Of a stretch of 64,000 nt of DNA, positions 8,573 through 18,656 are shown in pieces; the first letter of the stretch is position 1; the number at the start of each line of letters is the position of its first letter. Where the stretch lies: contig JAMFTG010000073.1 in NCBI GenBank assembly GCA_023974075.1, positions 1-64,000 of the forward strand. The letters are read 5' to 3'. The notes under the pieces are model-generated. The model did no database searches. It was not told the origin of the DNA and was given only the letters and a program-made list of their open reading frames with translations. The position numbers and the translations under genes were made by a program. The stretch comes from Chaenocephalus aceratus (Eukaryota > Chordata > Actinopteri > Perciformes > Channichthyidae).

Positions 8573-10745
8573 CCATCCATCTTCTCCCGCTTATCCGTGG
8601 TCGGGTCGCGGGGGTAGCAGTTCCAGCAGAGAGCCCCAAACTTTCTTTTCCCTGGCGACATCAACCAGCTCTGACTGGGGGGTCCCAAGGCGCTCCCAGG
8701 CCAGCGAAGAGATATAATCCCTCCACCTGGTCCTAGGTCTACCCCTTGGTCTCTTCCCAGCTGGACGTGCCTGGAACACCTCCCTAGGGAGGCGCCCAGG
8801 TGGCATCCTAACTAGGTGCCCGAACCACCTCAACTGGCTTCTTTCGACGCGAAGGAGGAGCGGCTCAACTCCGAGTCCCTCCCTGATGACCGAACTTCTC
8901 ACCTTATCTCTAAGGGAGACACCAGCCACCCGGCGGAGGAAACCCATCTCGGCCGCTTGTATCCGCGATCTCGTTCTTTCGGTCATGACCCATCCTTCAT
9001 GACCATAGGTGAGGGTAGGAACGAAAATGGCCCGGTAGACAGAGAGCTTTGCCTTCTGGCTCAGCTCCCTTTTCGTCACAACGGTGCGGTAAAGCGACTG
9101 CAGTACCGCTCCCGCTGCTCCGATTCTCCGGCCCATCTCACGCTCCATTGTTCCCTCACTCGAGAACAAGACCCCGAGATACTTGAACTCCTTCACTTGG
9201 GGTAAGGACTCATTCCCTACTTGGAGTGGACAGTCCATCGGTTTCCTGCTGAGAACCATGGCCTCAGATTTGGAGGTGCTGATCCTCATCCCAGCCGCTT
9301 CACACTCGGTTGCGAACCGATCCAGTGAGTGCTGAAGGTCGCAGACCGATGAAGCCATCAGAACCACATCATCTGCAAAAAGCAGTGGTGCAATCCTTAG
9401 TCCACCGAACCGCAGACCCCCCCCCCACGACTACGCCTCGAAATCCGATCCATGTATATTACAAACAGGATTGGTGACAAAGCGCAGCCCTGGCGGAGGC
9501 CAACCCTCACCGGAAATGGGTCCGACTTCCTGCCGAGGACCCGGACACAGCTCTCGCTTTGGGAGTACAGAGATTGGATGGCCCTGAGTAGAGACCCCCT
9601 CACCCCATACTCCCGCAGCACCTCCCACAGTAACTCCCTGGGAACCCGGTCATACGCCTTCTCCAAGTCTACAAAACACATGTAGACCGGATAAGCGTAC
9701 TCCCAGGCCCCCTCCAGGATCCTTGCGAGAGTAAAAAAGCTGATCCGTCGTTCCACGACCAGGACGGAATCCGCATTGTTCCTCCTCAATCTGAGGTTCG
9801 ACAATCGGCCTGACCCTCCTTTCAAGTACCTTGGAGTAAACTTTCCCGGGAGGCTGAGTAGTGTGATGCCTCTGTAATTGGCACACACCCTCTGATCCCC
9901 CTTTTTGAACAGGGGGACCACCACCCCGGTCTGCCACTCCTTCGGCACTGTTTCCGACTTCCACGCAACGTTGATGAGACGTGTCAACCATGACAGTCCC
10001 TCAACACCCAGAGCCTTCAGCATTTCCGGGCGGATCTCATCCACCCCCGGGGCTTTGCCACTGTGGAGTTGTTTAACGACCTCAGTGACCTCCCACCGGG
10101 AGATTGGTGTTGATCCCCCGTCATACTCCAGCTCTGCCTCTAACATAGAGGGCGGAGTTGTCGGGTTCAGGAGTTCCTCAAAGTGTTCCTTCCAACGCCC
10201 CAACACTCCATCAGTTGAGGTCAACAACGTCCCATCCTTACTGTACACAGCTTGGATGGTTCCCTGCTTCCCCCTCCTGAGGTGTCGGACAGTTTTCCAG
10301 AACAACTTTGGTGCCGCCCGAAAGTCCTTCTCCATGTCTTCTCCAAACTTCTCCCACACCCGCTGCTTTGCCTCGGCCACGGATGAGGCTGCTGCCCTTC
10401 GGGCCTGTCGGTACCTTGCAACTGCCTCGGGAGTCCCCCGGGATAACAAATCCCCGAAGGCCTCCTTCTTCAGTCGGACGGCTTCCCTGACCACCGGTGT
10501 CCACCAGGAGGTTCGAGGGTTACCGCCCCTTGAGGTACCTAAGACCTTGAGACCACAGCTCCCCACCGCGGCTTCGGCAATAGAGGCTTTGAACACCGAC
10601 CACTCTGGTTCAATGTCCCCAACCTCCACAGGAATGCCCGAAAAGCTCCGCCGGAGGTGCGAGTTGAAGGCCTCCTGAACTTGGGCCTCCTCCAGACGTT
10701 CCCAGTTCACCCGAACTACACGTTTGGGCTTACCAGGTCTATCCA
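8573..10745 (-). mobile_element. Rex3-like (RTE) LINE nested in copy 1
   Basis: The 3' end is at 8573, where a (GATG)n-type tail is followed, on the minus strand, by the upstream sequence ending in GATAAGCGGGAG. This is typical of fish Rex3. The element is truncated at its 5' end near 10745, so the endonuclease is missing. It lies inside the hairpin repeats of the recombinase element and is absent from copy 2, so it inserted after, or independently of, the duplication. A second copy is at 32315-34326. Confidence 0.85.
8591..10745 (-). pseudogene. Rex3-like reverse transcriptase, frameshifted
   Basis: Minus-strand reading. The region before the RT begins near 10745. RT blocks include [55 protein letters not shown], and [18 protein letters not shown] near 9450-9500. 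The FADD box falls in the next frame, near 9375. The C-terminal part, from YLGVLFSSEG to PPRPDHG, is open to 8591. One base is lost in the CCCGGGAGG run near 9846 and one gained in the A-run near 9736, both relative to the copy at 32.3-34.3 kb. The frame also changes near 9395. The protein is therefore broken although each block is well conserved. Confidence 0.85.
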
Positions 10746-10918
10746 AAGTCACCCTGCTCGGGTCGTCAAATGTGGATGAAATGTACAGATTCCTGTACAT
10801 TTCAATCACTTTTGATGGGAGTCGTGAGGTGTGGATGAAATGGCCAGTTTAATCCGATTTTGAGCACTCTTTTCCCCGCATAAACTAGTCACCGTAAACA
10901 CTTATTTTGTTGATGTCT

Positions 10919-10958
10919 ATATAACCGACTTCCCGCTATGCATTGCGGTCGGTTATAT
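10919..10958. repeat. Right-end hairpin of the recombinase element, copy 1
   Basis: ATATAACCGAC at 10919-10929 pairs with GTCGGTTATAT at 10948-10958, around an 18-nt loop that holds an inner CCGC...GCGG stem. It lies about 75 bp from the core site. Copy 2 keeps the same structure at 20944-20979 with 9-bp arms. It is a candidate recombinase-binding site by position and symmetry only. Confidence 0.7.
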
Positions 10959-11030
10959 GGACCCTGGCACTAGGCAGACCGCGGCCGGTAGTAAATGTCC
11001 AACCGTTGTACCCTCTGGTCCCTAGAGTAT

Positions 11031-11036
11031 GTAAGG
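11031..11036. other. Core site GTAAGG between copies 1 and 2
   Basis: GTAAGG separates the right end of copy 1 (CCCTAGAGTAT) from the left end of copy 2 (AAAATGTCAGCC). The junction has nothing else between the copies, as expected for a head-to-tail pair sharing one core. Confidence 0.65.
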
Positions 11037-11139
11037 AAAATGTCAGCCTTAGAGACGGAGGTACCGTGGAACTTGCCCTTCAGATGTACGCATGTCCGCT
11101 CAATGGAAATGCGATGTCAACCTCCGATGTCAAGTACCT

Positions 11140-11900
11140 GTCATCGACTGGACCGACTATGGGTGCCGATGGGCGGACGATAAAGCACCGCAAAATACAC
11201 CCCCTTCAAGTGTTGCCAGGGGCACGAGAATACCCTCCATGGAGGGTGGGTGCTGCTGCTGTGAAAGAGGCCGACTATGGGTGCCGATGAGCGGACGATA
11301 AAGAACCGCAAAATACACCTCTTTTCTGACTCCCCAGGGGCATTAAGTTCTGGAGGGTGTGAACATCTGGGTTTAGTCCGTTGGGGAGTGCTTAATTCCG
11401 GGGTTCGGGGGTCTCATGTTATGGAAGTATGGATGATTCTCGAAAAACGGCTAAGTGCCAACGGGGGAGGGTGAAAGTCCTGTATACCCTGAGTAATCTT
11501 CCCCGGCTTTCAGACACTAATTCCTGGGTAACAAAGTCACACTGGACCGGTCGTCAAATGTGATTGAAATGGACAGATTCCTGTACATTTCATGCATTTT
11601 TAATGGGGTCGTCGAATGTGGATGAAATGTACAGATTCCTGTACATTTCATGCATTTTTAATGGGAGTCATCAGGTGTGGATGAAATGGCCATATCTTGC
11701 TTAAATTCACATCAAACTTACCCAGCTTTCACACACTAATTGCTGGGTAATAGAGCCATGTGTACCCTGCATTTAAAGTAATCTTCCCCAGCTTTCAGAC
11801 ACTAATTCCTGGGTAACAAAGTCACCCTGGACCGGTCATCAAATGTGATTGAAATGGACAGATTCCTGTACATTTCATGCATTTTTAATGGGAGTCGTCA
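11140..11900. repeat. Left-end repeat block, copy 2
   Basis: Equivalent of 1825-2760. It has two diverged 120-bp-type units (about 11154 and 11268) and then hairpin motifs. These include a perfect TTACCCAG...CTGGGTAA stem at 11718-11750 with a 17-nt loop, and a GAAATGTACAG/CTGTACATTTC hairpin near 11622. This block is shorter than in copy 1. Confidence 0.75.
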
Positions 11901-12404
11901 GTATATGGAGCTTAACCCATAATTCCCGGAGGTTCCAGGCCGAATTTGGAAGCTCATAGGCGGCCTGCCATGCGTCCCCACCCGTGGAAAGCAAAAACAA
12001 GTAAATAAAACGGTCAATTATATGTTAAAATAATCAAAAATGAAGTTTTTGAAATTCTGGAAAAACGGCTAAGTGCCAACGGGGGAGGGGGTCAAGTCTT
12101 CGGCGCTTCGGGACGAAGCCCCGGAGACTTTTCCACTCCCCCGTTGCAATTTACAACGGAGAGGGGAAACCAGAGCTCCCCTCCTCCGTCCAAAAAATTC
12201 ATTCATCTTTTCCAAGCTACCATCTGCACGAAATCGGAAACCCGGTTTTTGAGAGCACTTAGAAAAAAACGAGCTATTTTCACATGATGGGGAAATCATG
12301 GAGGAATGTATCCGCCTCAGGAGCACTTTGGATCGGATGAAATTGTTGCCAAGAGGACCCCCAATCCTGGTTCTCACAAAACTTTAAGTTTTCAAACTGG
12401 TGTC

Positions 12405-12780
12405 TGGAGGAATGCAAGGGGAGTTGTCAGGGGACTCTACCCGCCTCAAGGGGCACTATTCTGGGATACATTTTATCCATTTTCACCCCTTTTTATGGTT
12501 CTTCCAAAAAGTTAACTTAGACTTTTTCTGACTCTGGAGGAAGGTAGGGGAGTTGTCAGGGGACTCTACCCGCCTTATGGAACACTATTTTCGGATACAT
12601 TTTATCCATTTTCACCCTTTTCTATGGTTCTTCCAAAAAGTTAACTTGTACTTTTTCTGACTCTGGAGGAAGGTAGGGGAGTTGTCAGGGGACTCTACCC
12701 GCCTTATGGAACACTATTTTGGGATACATTTTATCCATTTTCACCCTTTTCTATGGTTCTTCCAAAAAGTTAACTGACTC
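12405..12780. repeat. 129-bp tandem array, copy 2 (about 3 units)
   Basis: CTGGAGGAAGG-type unit starts lie at about 12405 (diverged), 12533 and 12662, followed by the join to the GC-rich array. It has fewer units than copy 1. Confidence 0.88.
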
Positions 12781-12789
12781 TGACTCTGG

Positions 12790-13720
12790 CCAGCAGATGA
12801 AAACACCCGCCTCTCCACCCCTTCCGAGGGACGAGGGAACCGTGCGGGGGTCTGCTGGAGGCCACTGCCGGGTGCTCCGTCCTGCGCCTCACCGGGACCC
12901 TGACTCCAGCGCGGTGTGGCGGCCCTGGCCGTCCCCGTGCGCCCTCTGGGTACCTGACTCCCCTGCCTCCTCCGGGGGCAGGTGAGAGTGGTTCGATGCC
13001 TCCCCGGAGGATACTGTTCCCCCGGCAACCCGCCAGCAGATGAAAACACCCGCCTCTCCACCCCTTCCGAGGGACGAGGGAACCGTGCGGGGGTCTGCTG
13101 GAGGCCACTGCCGGGTGCTCCGTCCTGCGCCTCACCGGACCCTGACTCCAGCGCGGTTGTGGCGGCCCTGGCCGTCCCCCGTGCGCCCTCTGGGTACCTG
13201 ACTCCCCTGCCTCCTCCGGGGGCAGGTGAGAGTGGTTCGATGCCTCCCCGGAGGATACTGTTCCCCCGGCAACCCGCCAGCAGATGAAAACACCCGCCTC
13301 TCCACCCCTTCCGAGGGACGAGGGAACCGTGCGGGGGTCTGCTGGAGGCCACTGCCGGGTGCTCCGTCCTGCGCCTCACCGGGACCCTGACTCCAGCGCG
13401 GTGTGGCGGCCCTGGCCGTCCCCCGTGCGCCCTCTGGGTACCTGACTCCCCTGCCTCCTCCGGGGGCAGGTGAGAGTGGTTCGATGCCTCCCCGGAGGAT
13501 ACTGTTCCCCCGGCAACCCGCCAGCAGATGAAAACACCCGCCTCTCCACCCCTTCCGAGGGACGAGGGAACCGTGCGGGGGTCTGCTGGAGGCCACTGCC
13601 GGGTGCTCCGTCCTGCGCCTCACCGGGACCCTGACTCCAGCTATGTGTGGCGGCCTCGCCCTGGCCGTCCACCCTCTGGGTACCTGACTCCCCCGGGGGC
13701 AGATGAGAGGGGTTCAATGC
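12790..13720. repeat. GC-rich ~244-bp tandem array, copy 2 (4 units)
   Basis: CCAGCAGATG marks units at 12790, 13033, 13277 and 13521 (spacing 243, 244, 244). These units are more uniform than those of copy 1, which suggests separate homogenisation within each array. Confidence 0.92.
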
Positions 13721-13997
13721 CTCCCCTGGGGGACGGAACGCCCGGAGGGTACTGCTATCCCCACGTTGTCGTACCCGAAACTGTCGGGTATCCTTTGGGA
13801 GAACCAGACTCTGGAGGAACGTGAGGGGAGATTACAGGGATCTCTGCCCGCCTAACGAGTGCCTAAATGGGACACCGCACAATGATGCAAATGAAAACAA
13901 ACACCGATTTGAAAATAAGCTGAGTGCATCTTTCGTGAGTCTTTTCACGCTTCCTTCTTTTTTACCCACGATTCTGGTGACATTTCCCGGTACCGAA

Positions 13998-16017
13998 ATG
14001 CTCAAGAATACAGGTCGGATGGCGGTCCATTGTCCGATCTGTAATAGTTCCTACCTCGCCCTGAGCAAGCACCTGCAGAGGCGCCATGGTGTGCGTAACT
14101 TGGTTGAAAGAAAAATTCTGCTGTTGTTGGCCAACGGACGGACCAACATTAGGCTCCATCCCTGTACCATTCTGGGATGCGAGTACCGGGGCACAAGGCT
14201 GGATCGCCACTTGGCCAGAGACCATGTTGAGCTGGCCCAGGAGGAACTACATGTGGTTCAAAATAAACTGAAAATGACAGTGGCCAAGAATGAGCTTTAT
14301 GAACTCCGAATGACAAACCCCACCATAGAAATGATTACCGCTTGGGCTGTTGACATGGTGGCAGACGACGATATACTGTCACAACCTCCACCCTTGTCCC
14401 CGGTGAATGAATGTGACAACCCGGACTGCAAAGAATGGAGGCTGGAGGCAAACGCAGTGAGGGCTCAGCGGGACATATATGCTGCTGAGGTGAAATCCCT
14501 GCGCTGCAAGTTGCAGCAGAGGATAAAGCACAAGCGACAGAGGATGGATCAGCGGGCCGGGGACATGCCCACGTTCGATGGGGAGGAACGAGAGCGGGTC
14601 ATTCTGAAGAAACGACCCCGAACAGAGTCGACACCAATGAGGCTGTCCAAGTCGAAAGGTCCCTCCTGCAGCAAGTCTCCCATTCCCGCCTGCAGCGAGT
14701 CCCCCACTGGCTCTCACACACATTCATCCAGCTCCTCAGAGCCTTCATCCATGCATACCGAGGCCTCGTCAACCTCCCCTCCCATCCATTCCCCCTGGTT
14801 CCGGGGCAGGGCCGGGGAAATATAATGCGGGACATCACATTCCCACGGGTCATGGGTAAGTGTGTTGGCTATGTGACACATGCAGTTTCTGTAACACACG
14901 ATGTGTTGTCATTAACGTACTGTTTATATTTCACAGAGGAGTATCTTCAAGGATACCGGGAGCATTATGCAGGTATCGACCCACCAGTGAGGCTCCAGGA
15001 AAACACAGTTTCCAAACTGAGCAGAGTGAAGTCGTTCCTAAGTTTCATGGCTCACGGGTTCAATCGCCTGTCTGACTGGCTCTTTTTGAGGGATCTCAAG
15101 AGGATACGTGCATGGTCCCGGAGCCTGATGAAGTCAAGCCTTCAGGTCACGACCTCCGACTTCTACATCAAGAATATATCACACTTTCTCAAGTACATGG
15201 CCGACACACCGTGCAAGGGGAGCAGGCTGAGCCAAACCGACATGATTTTAATCAAACGGGAAGTAGTTGCCATATTGAAGTCTCTGAAGAGAGAAGTAGT
15301 TCTCCACCAGATGCAAGTGAAGCGTGACAAGATGGAAGGTCTGCCGAGCCACAACGACCTAATGACATGCTTGACTTCGACCACCACTCGCATCCCTCAG
15401 CTCCTGGATGTGATGGCCAGCAATCCGACTACCGCAACCCGGACCCTGCTCTATGGGTATATGACTCTTCATTGGAGCTGCATTTACGGCCATCGTCCGG
15501 GGGTCTACTCCAACATGACCAACGCCGAGGTCCGAAAGGCGGATACAACTGGCACTGCCTTCGGCTACCTGGTTCATGTGAGTGCTATTAATCAATGCAT
15601 TTATTCTGGCAGTTATATGCATGATTGACATTGTATTGACACTCTCTAACTCTGTCATAACAGGTAAGCAACCACAAGACGGCCAACGCGTTCGGGGAAG
15701 CGCAGCTGTACCTCACCGCAGAAGAATTTGGATGGATGAAGAGGTGGCTGGAAATCAAGGGTACGCTGACCTGCACCCAGAGCCGTTACTTTCTATACAC
15801 AGAGGGGAAGAACCCGTCCAGGAACCTTGCCTACTCCCTGAGGTTGGCATGGGCTGATGTGGGGCTCCACGGTCCCATTAACTTCACCGACCTCCGCACA
15901 GTCCACGCCGATAATGCGAAGAGGTTTCAAGACAAAGGCAACCGCCAACGAGTGAGTGATTTCATGTGTCACAACACTGCAACTGCGGACAAATTTTACG
16001 CGAATATCCTTCTGTGA
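13998..16017 (+). pseudogene. Zinc-finger tyrosine recombinase, copy 2, frameshifted
   Basis: Exons 13998-14855, 14937-15577 and 15664-16017 match those of copy 1 at every splice site. Both zinc fingers, the recombinase Arg, Lys and second Arg, and the FMCHN...FY block are present. Exon 1 has lost one G in the GGGGCAGGG run near 14806, so the frame ends at 14825 before the catalytic domain. A second one-base loss after the Tyr codon causes the stop at 16015. Copy 1 lacks both lesions but has its own 11-bp deletion, so the two copies decayed independently. The tail region has also lost about 80 bp between two CACAGCCC repeats, near 16150. Confidence 0.75.
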
Positions 16018-16318
16018 AGGAGGCTGCGGACATTCGGTTGCTCTTCACAGAGTCACTGCAAGCAGCGCGGCGGCATCGACAGCAGTAGCAGCGGGAAATG
16101 AAGACACTTTTGCGGGTATTGACATCGACAGTGACATCTCTGGAGAGGAGCACAGCCCCTCAGACATGGGTGAAGAGAGGGTGCCATACTCTGCCCCAAC
16201 TTCACCCACTTTTGCCAGTGATCAACCTTGTAAATATGCAGTGTGTTGTTGTAATCAGTCCCCTTCTAAATACTCTAAATCCTGTGTGAATGTATTTATT
16301 ACTGTCAATATTACTGTA

Positions 16319-16324
16319 AATAAA
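16319..16324 (+). terminator. Poly(A) signal, copy 2
   Basis: AATAAA at the position equivalent to 7822-7827 in copy 1. Confidence 0.55.
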
Positions 16325-16529
16325 GTTTTGTTAAAATTACTAAGTCTTCTGTTTTTTAAAGCCCACTATGGGTTTATTTCCTTCAAGATCTCCAGGGGCA
16401 CGATATTCTGGTTCTGGTGGTAGCATGGAGGTGTTTAGTCCGAGTGAGGAGTGCTCAAGTGTGGGATGATTTGTAAGGTAGAAGAGGGTAAAAAAGTTAA
16501 AGTGTGAACCTCCAGCAGGGCAGGTGGTG

Positions 16530-17560
16530 CTGTGAAGAAGGCCGACTATGTGTGCCGATGGGCGGACGGCAAAGCACCGCAAAGTAGACCCCCTTTAAGT
16601 GTTGCCAGGGGCACAAGAAAAATCCTCCACTGGAGGGTGGGTGGTGCTGCTGTCAAGAAGGCCGACTATGTGTGCCGACGGGCGGACGGCAAAGCACCGC
16701 AAAGTAGACCCCCTTTAAGTGTTGCCAGGGGCACAAGAAAAATCCTCCACTGGAGGGTGGGTGGTGCTGCTGTCAAGAAGGCCGACTATGTGTGCCGACG
16801 GGCGGACGGCAAAGCACCGCAAAGTAGACCCCCTTTAAGTGTTGCCAGGGGCACAAGAAAAATCCTCCACTGGAGGGTGGGTGGTGCTGCTGTCAAGAAG
16901 GCCGACTATGTGTGCCGACGGGCGGACGGCAAGCACCGCAAAGTAGACCCCCTTTAAGTGTTGCCAGGGCACAAGAAAAATCCTCCACTGGAGGGTGGGT
17001 GGTGCTGCTGTCAAGAAGGCCGACTATGTGTGCCGACGGGCGGACGGCAAAGCACCGCAAAGTAGACCCCCTTTAAGTGTTGCCAGGGGCACAAGAAAAA
17101 TCCTCCACTGGAGGGTGGGTGGTGCTGCTGTCAAGAAGGCCGACTATGTGTGCCGACGGGCGGACGGCAAAGCACCGCAAAGTAGACCCCCTTTAAGTGT
17201 TGCCAGGGGCACAAGAAAAATCCTCCACTGGAGGGTGGGTGGTGCTGCTGTCAAGAAGGCCGACTATGTGTGCCGATGGGCGGACGGCAAAGCACCGCAA
17301 AGTAGACCCCCTTTAAGTGTTGCCAGGGGCACGAGAAAAATCCTCCATGGAGGTTGGGTGCTGCTGCTGTCAAGAAGGCCGACTATGTGTGCCGATGGGT
17401 GGACGGCAAAGCACCGCAAAGTAGACCCCCTTTAAGTGTTGCCAGGGGCACGAGAAAAATCCTCCATGGAGGTTGGGTGCTGCTGCTGTCAAGAAGGCCG
17501 ACTATGGGTGCCGATGGGCGGACGGTAAAGCACCGCAAAGTAGACCCCCCTTTAAGATTC
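16530..17560. repeat. 120-bp tandem array, copy 2 (9 units)
   Basis: GCCGACTATG starts units at 16541, 16661, 16781, 16901, 17019, 17139, 17259, 17378 and 17497. The period is 120 bp apart from small deletions. The short palindrome-like CCTCCACTGGAGG, or CCTCCATGGAGG in the last units, marks each unit. Because 120 is a multiple of three, a 40-residue repeat stays open for 141-146 codons; I do not treat this as a gene. Confidence 0.95.
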
Positions 17561-17589
17561 CCAGGGGCACGAGATTCTTGAGGGTGTGA

Positions 17590-18210
17590 TCATCTTGGTT
17601 TAGTCCGTGGGGGAGTGCTTAAGTTCGGGGGCCCGGGGACCCAAGGTGTGCGAGGTTCTGGAAGTACGCATGTCAGGGAGAGATCCTGGAGCTCCTTAGT
17701 CCGTGTTTTGGGGGTCTTGGAGCGGCCACAGAGAGGTCCTTTTCCCCGGGGTATTTCATGGAAGTCTGAAATAACCTGTTTGCTCATGTCAGGGAGAGAT
17801 GCTGGGGCTGCTGCGTCCGTGTTTTGGGGGTCTTGGAGCGGCCCCGAAGAGGTGGCTTTGTCGGTGTATGTAATGGAAGTGTGAACTAGCCTGTTTGCTC
17901 AAGGCAGGGAGGGATCCTGGAGCTCCTTAGTCCGTGTTTTGGGGGTCTTGGAGCGGCCACAGAGAGGTCCTTTTCCCCGGGGTATTTCATGGAAGTCTGA
18001 AATAACCTGTTTGCTCATGTCAGGGAGAGATGCTGGGGCTGCTGCGTCCGTGTTTTGGGGGTCTTGGAGCGGCCCCGAAGAGGTGGCTTTGTCGGTGTAT
18101 GTAATGGAAGTGTGAACTAGCCTGTTTGCTCAAGGCAGGGAGGGATCCTGGAGCTCCTTATTCCGTGTTTTGGGGGTCTTGGAGCGGCCACAGAGAGGTG
18201 CTTTTCAAGC
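17590..18210. repeat. 231-bp tandem repeats, copy 2 (about 2.3 units)
   Basis: GGAGCTCCTTA starts units at 17688, 17919 and 18150, exactly 231 bp apart. Each unit is a diverged dimer, with GTGTTTTGGGGGTCTTGGAG twice. Confidence 0.92.
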
Positions 18211-18349
18211 TCGGTCTCCTTGCAGTGTGAAATAAACAGAGTGCTCGTGTCCGATCGTGCTACTAATTGATAACTTTTAATAGGAATGTCTGTTTGACAT
18301 GTGTTCAGAAAGTGCTATTTATTCAGAAATAGCAGTTTCTGACAATCAG

Positions 18350-18656
18350 GCACTTAGGGGCTGCAGTAACACTTTACCCGCCTTTTAAACACCTTTTGCT
18401 GGGTAAACAATCAATGTATTTCCGCCTGCTTTCCATCAGCACCCGCCAGTCATTTCAAACGGTTTCAAATCGTTTTTTCACTTTTAAAAACAGCTTTCTG
18501 CCCTGTAAATGATTTCTAATCATTATTACCGTCATGGAGGAGCTGCAGGGACACTTTACCCGCCTTTTAACACCTTTTCATGGGTAAACAATCAATGTAT
18601 TTCCGCCTGCTTTCCATCAGCACCCGCCAGTCATTTCAAACGGTTTTCAAATCGTT
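18350..18656. repeat. Pair of ~180-bp repeats, copy 2 only
   Basis: Two copies of a unit run from GGCTGCAG...ACACTTTACCCGCC through TTTCCGCCTGCTTTCCATCA to TCAAATCGTT. Each contains a TTTACCC...GGGTAAA stem, the same stem type as the 159-bp satellite. It is not seen in copy 1. Confidence 0.8.

Larger units (their letters stand above)
1721..11030 (+). mobile_element. Large tyrosine-recombinase element, copy 1 (Crypton-like)
   Basis: The element starts with AAATGTCAGCC (after one variable base) and ends with CCCTAGAGTAT. Its layout is: diverged 120-bp and hairpin repeats (1825-2760), 129-bp array (3237-3884), GC-rich ~245-bp array (3888-5150), spliced recombinase gene (5429-7827), single 120-bp and 231-bp units (8030-8420), a nested Rex3 LINE (8573-10745) and a right-end hairpin (10919-10958). 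Copy 2 has the same order and nearly identical unique sequence. No target duplication other than the 6-bp core is seen. The ends carry only a weak imperfect inverted similarity (about 1733-1757 against 10999-11026). Assignment to Cryptons rests on the recombinase and the footprint and is inference. Confidence 0.75.

Noticed and set aside
9905..10678. 257-codon plus-strand frame opposite Rex3 (and 32953-33660)
   Set aside because: Antisense of the conserved RT frame; present in both Rex3 copies only because the sense strand is conserved.
16530..17560. CRISPR-like array
   Set aside because: The units are uniform tandem repeats without unique spacers, in a vertebrate-type genome.
16532..17581. 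40-residue repeat protein (KKADYVCRRADGKAPQ-type) over the 120-bp array
   Set aside because: The unit is a multiple of three, so the frame stays open by periodicity. Small deletions break it and the single unit in copy 1 has no such gene.
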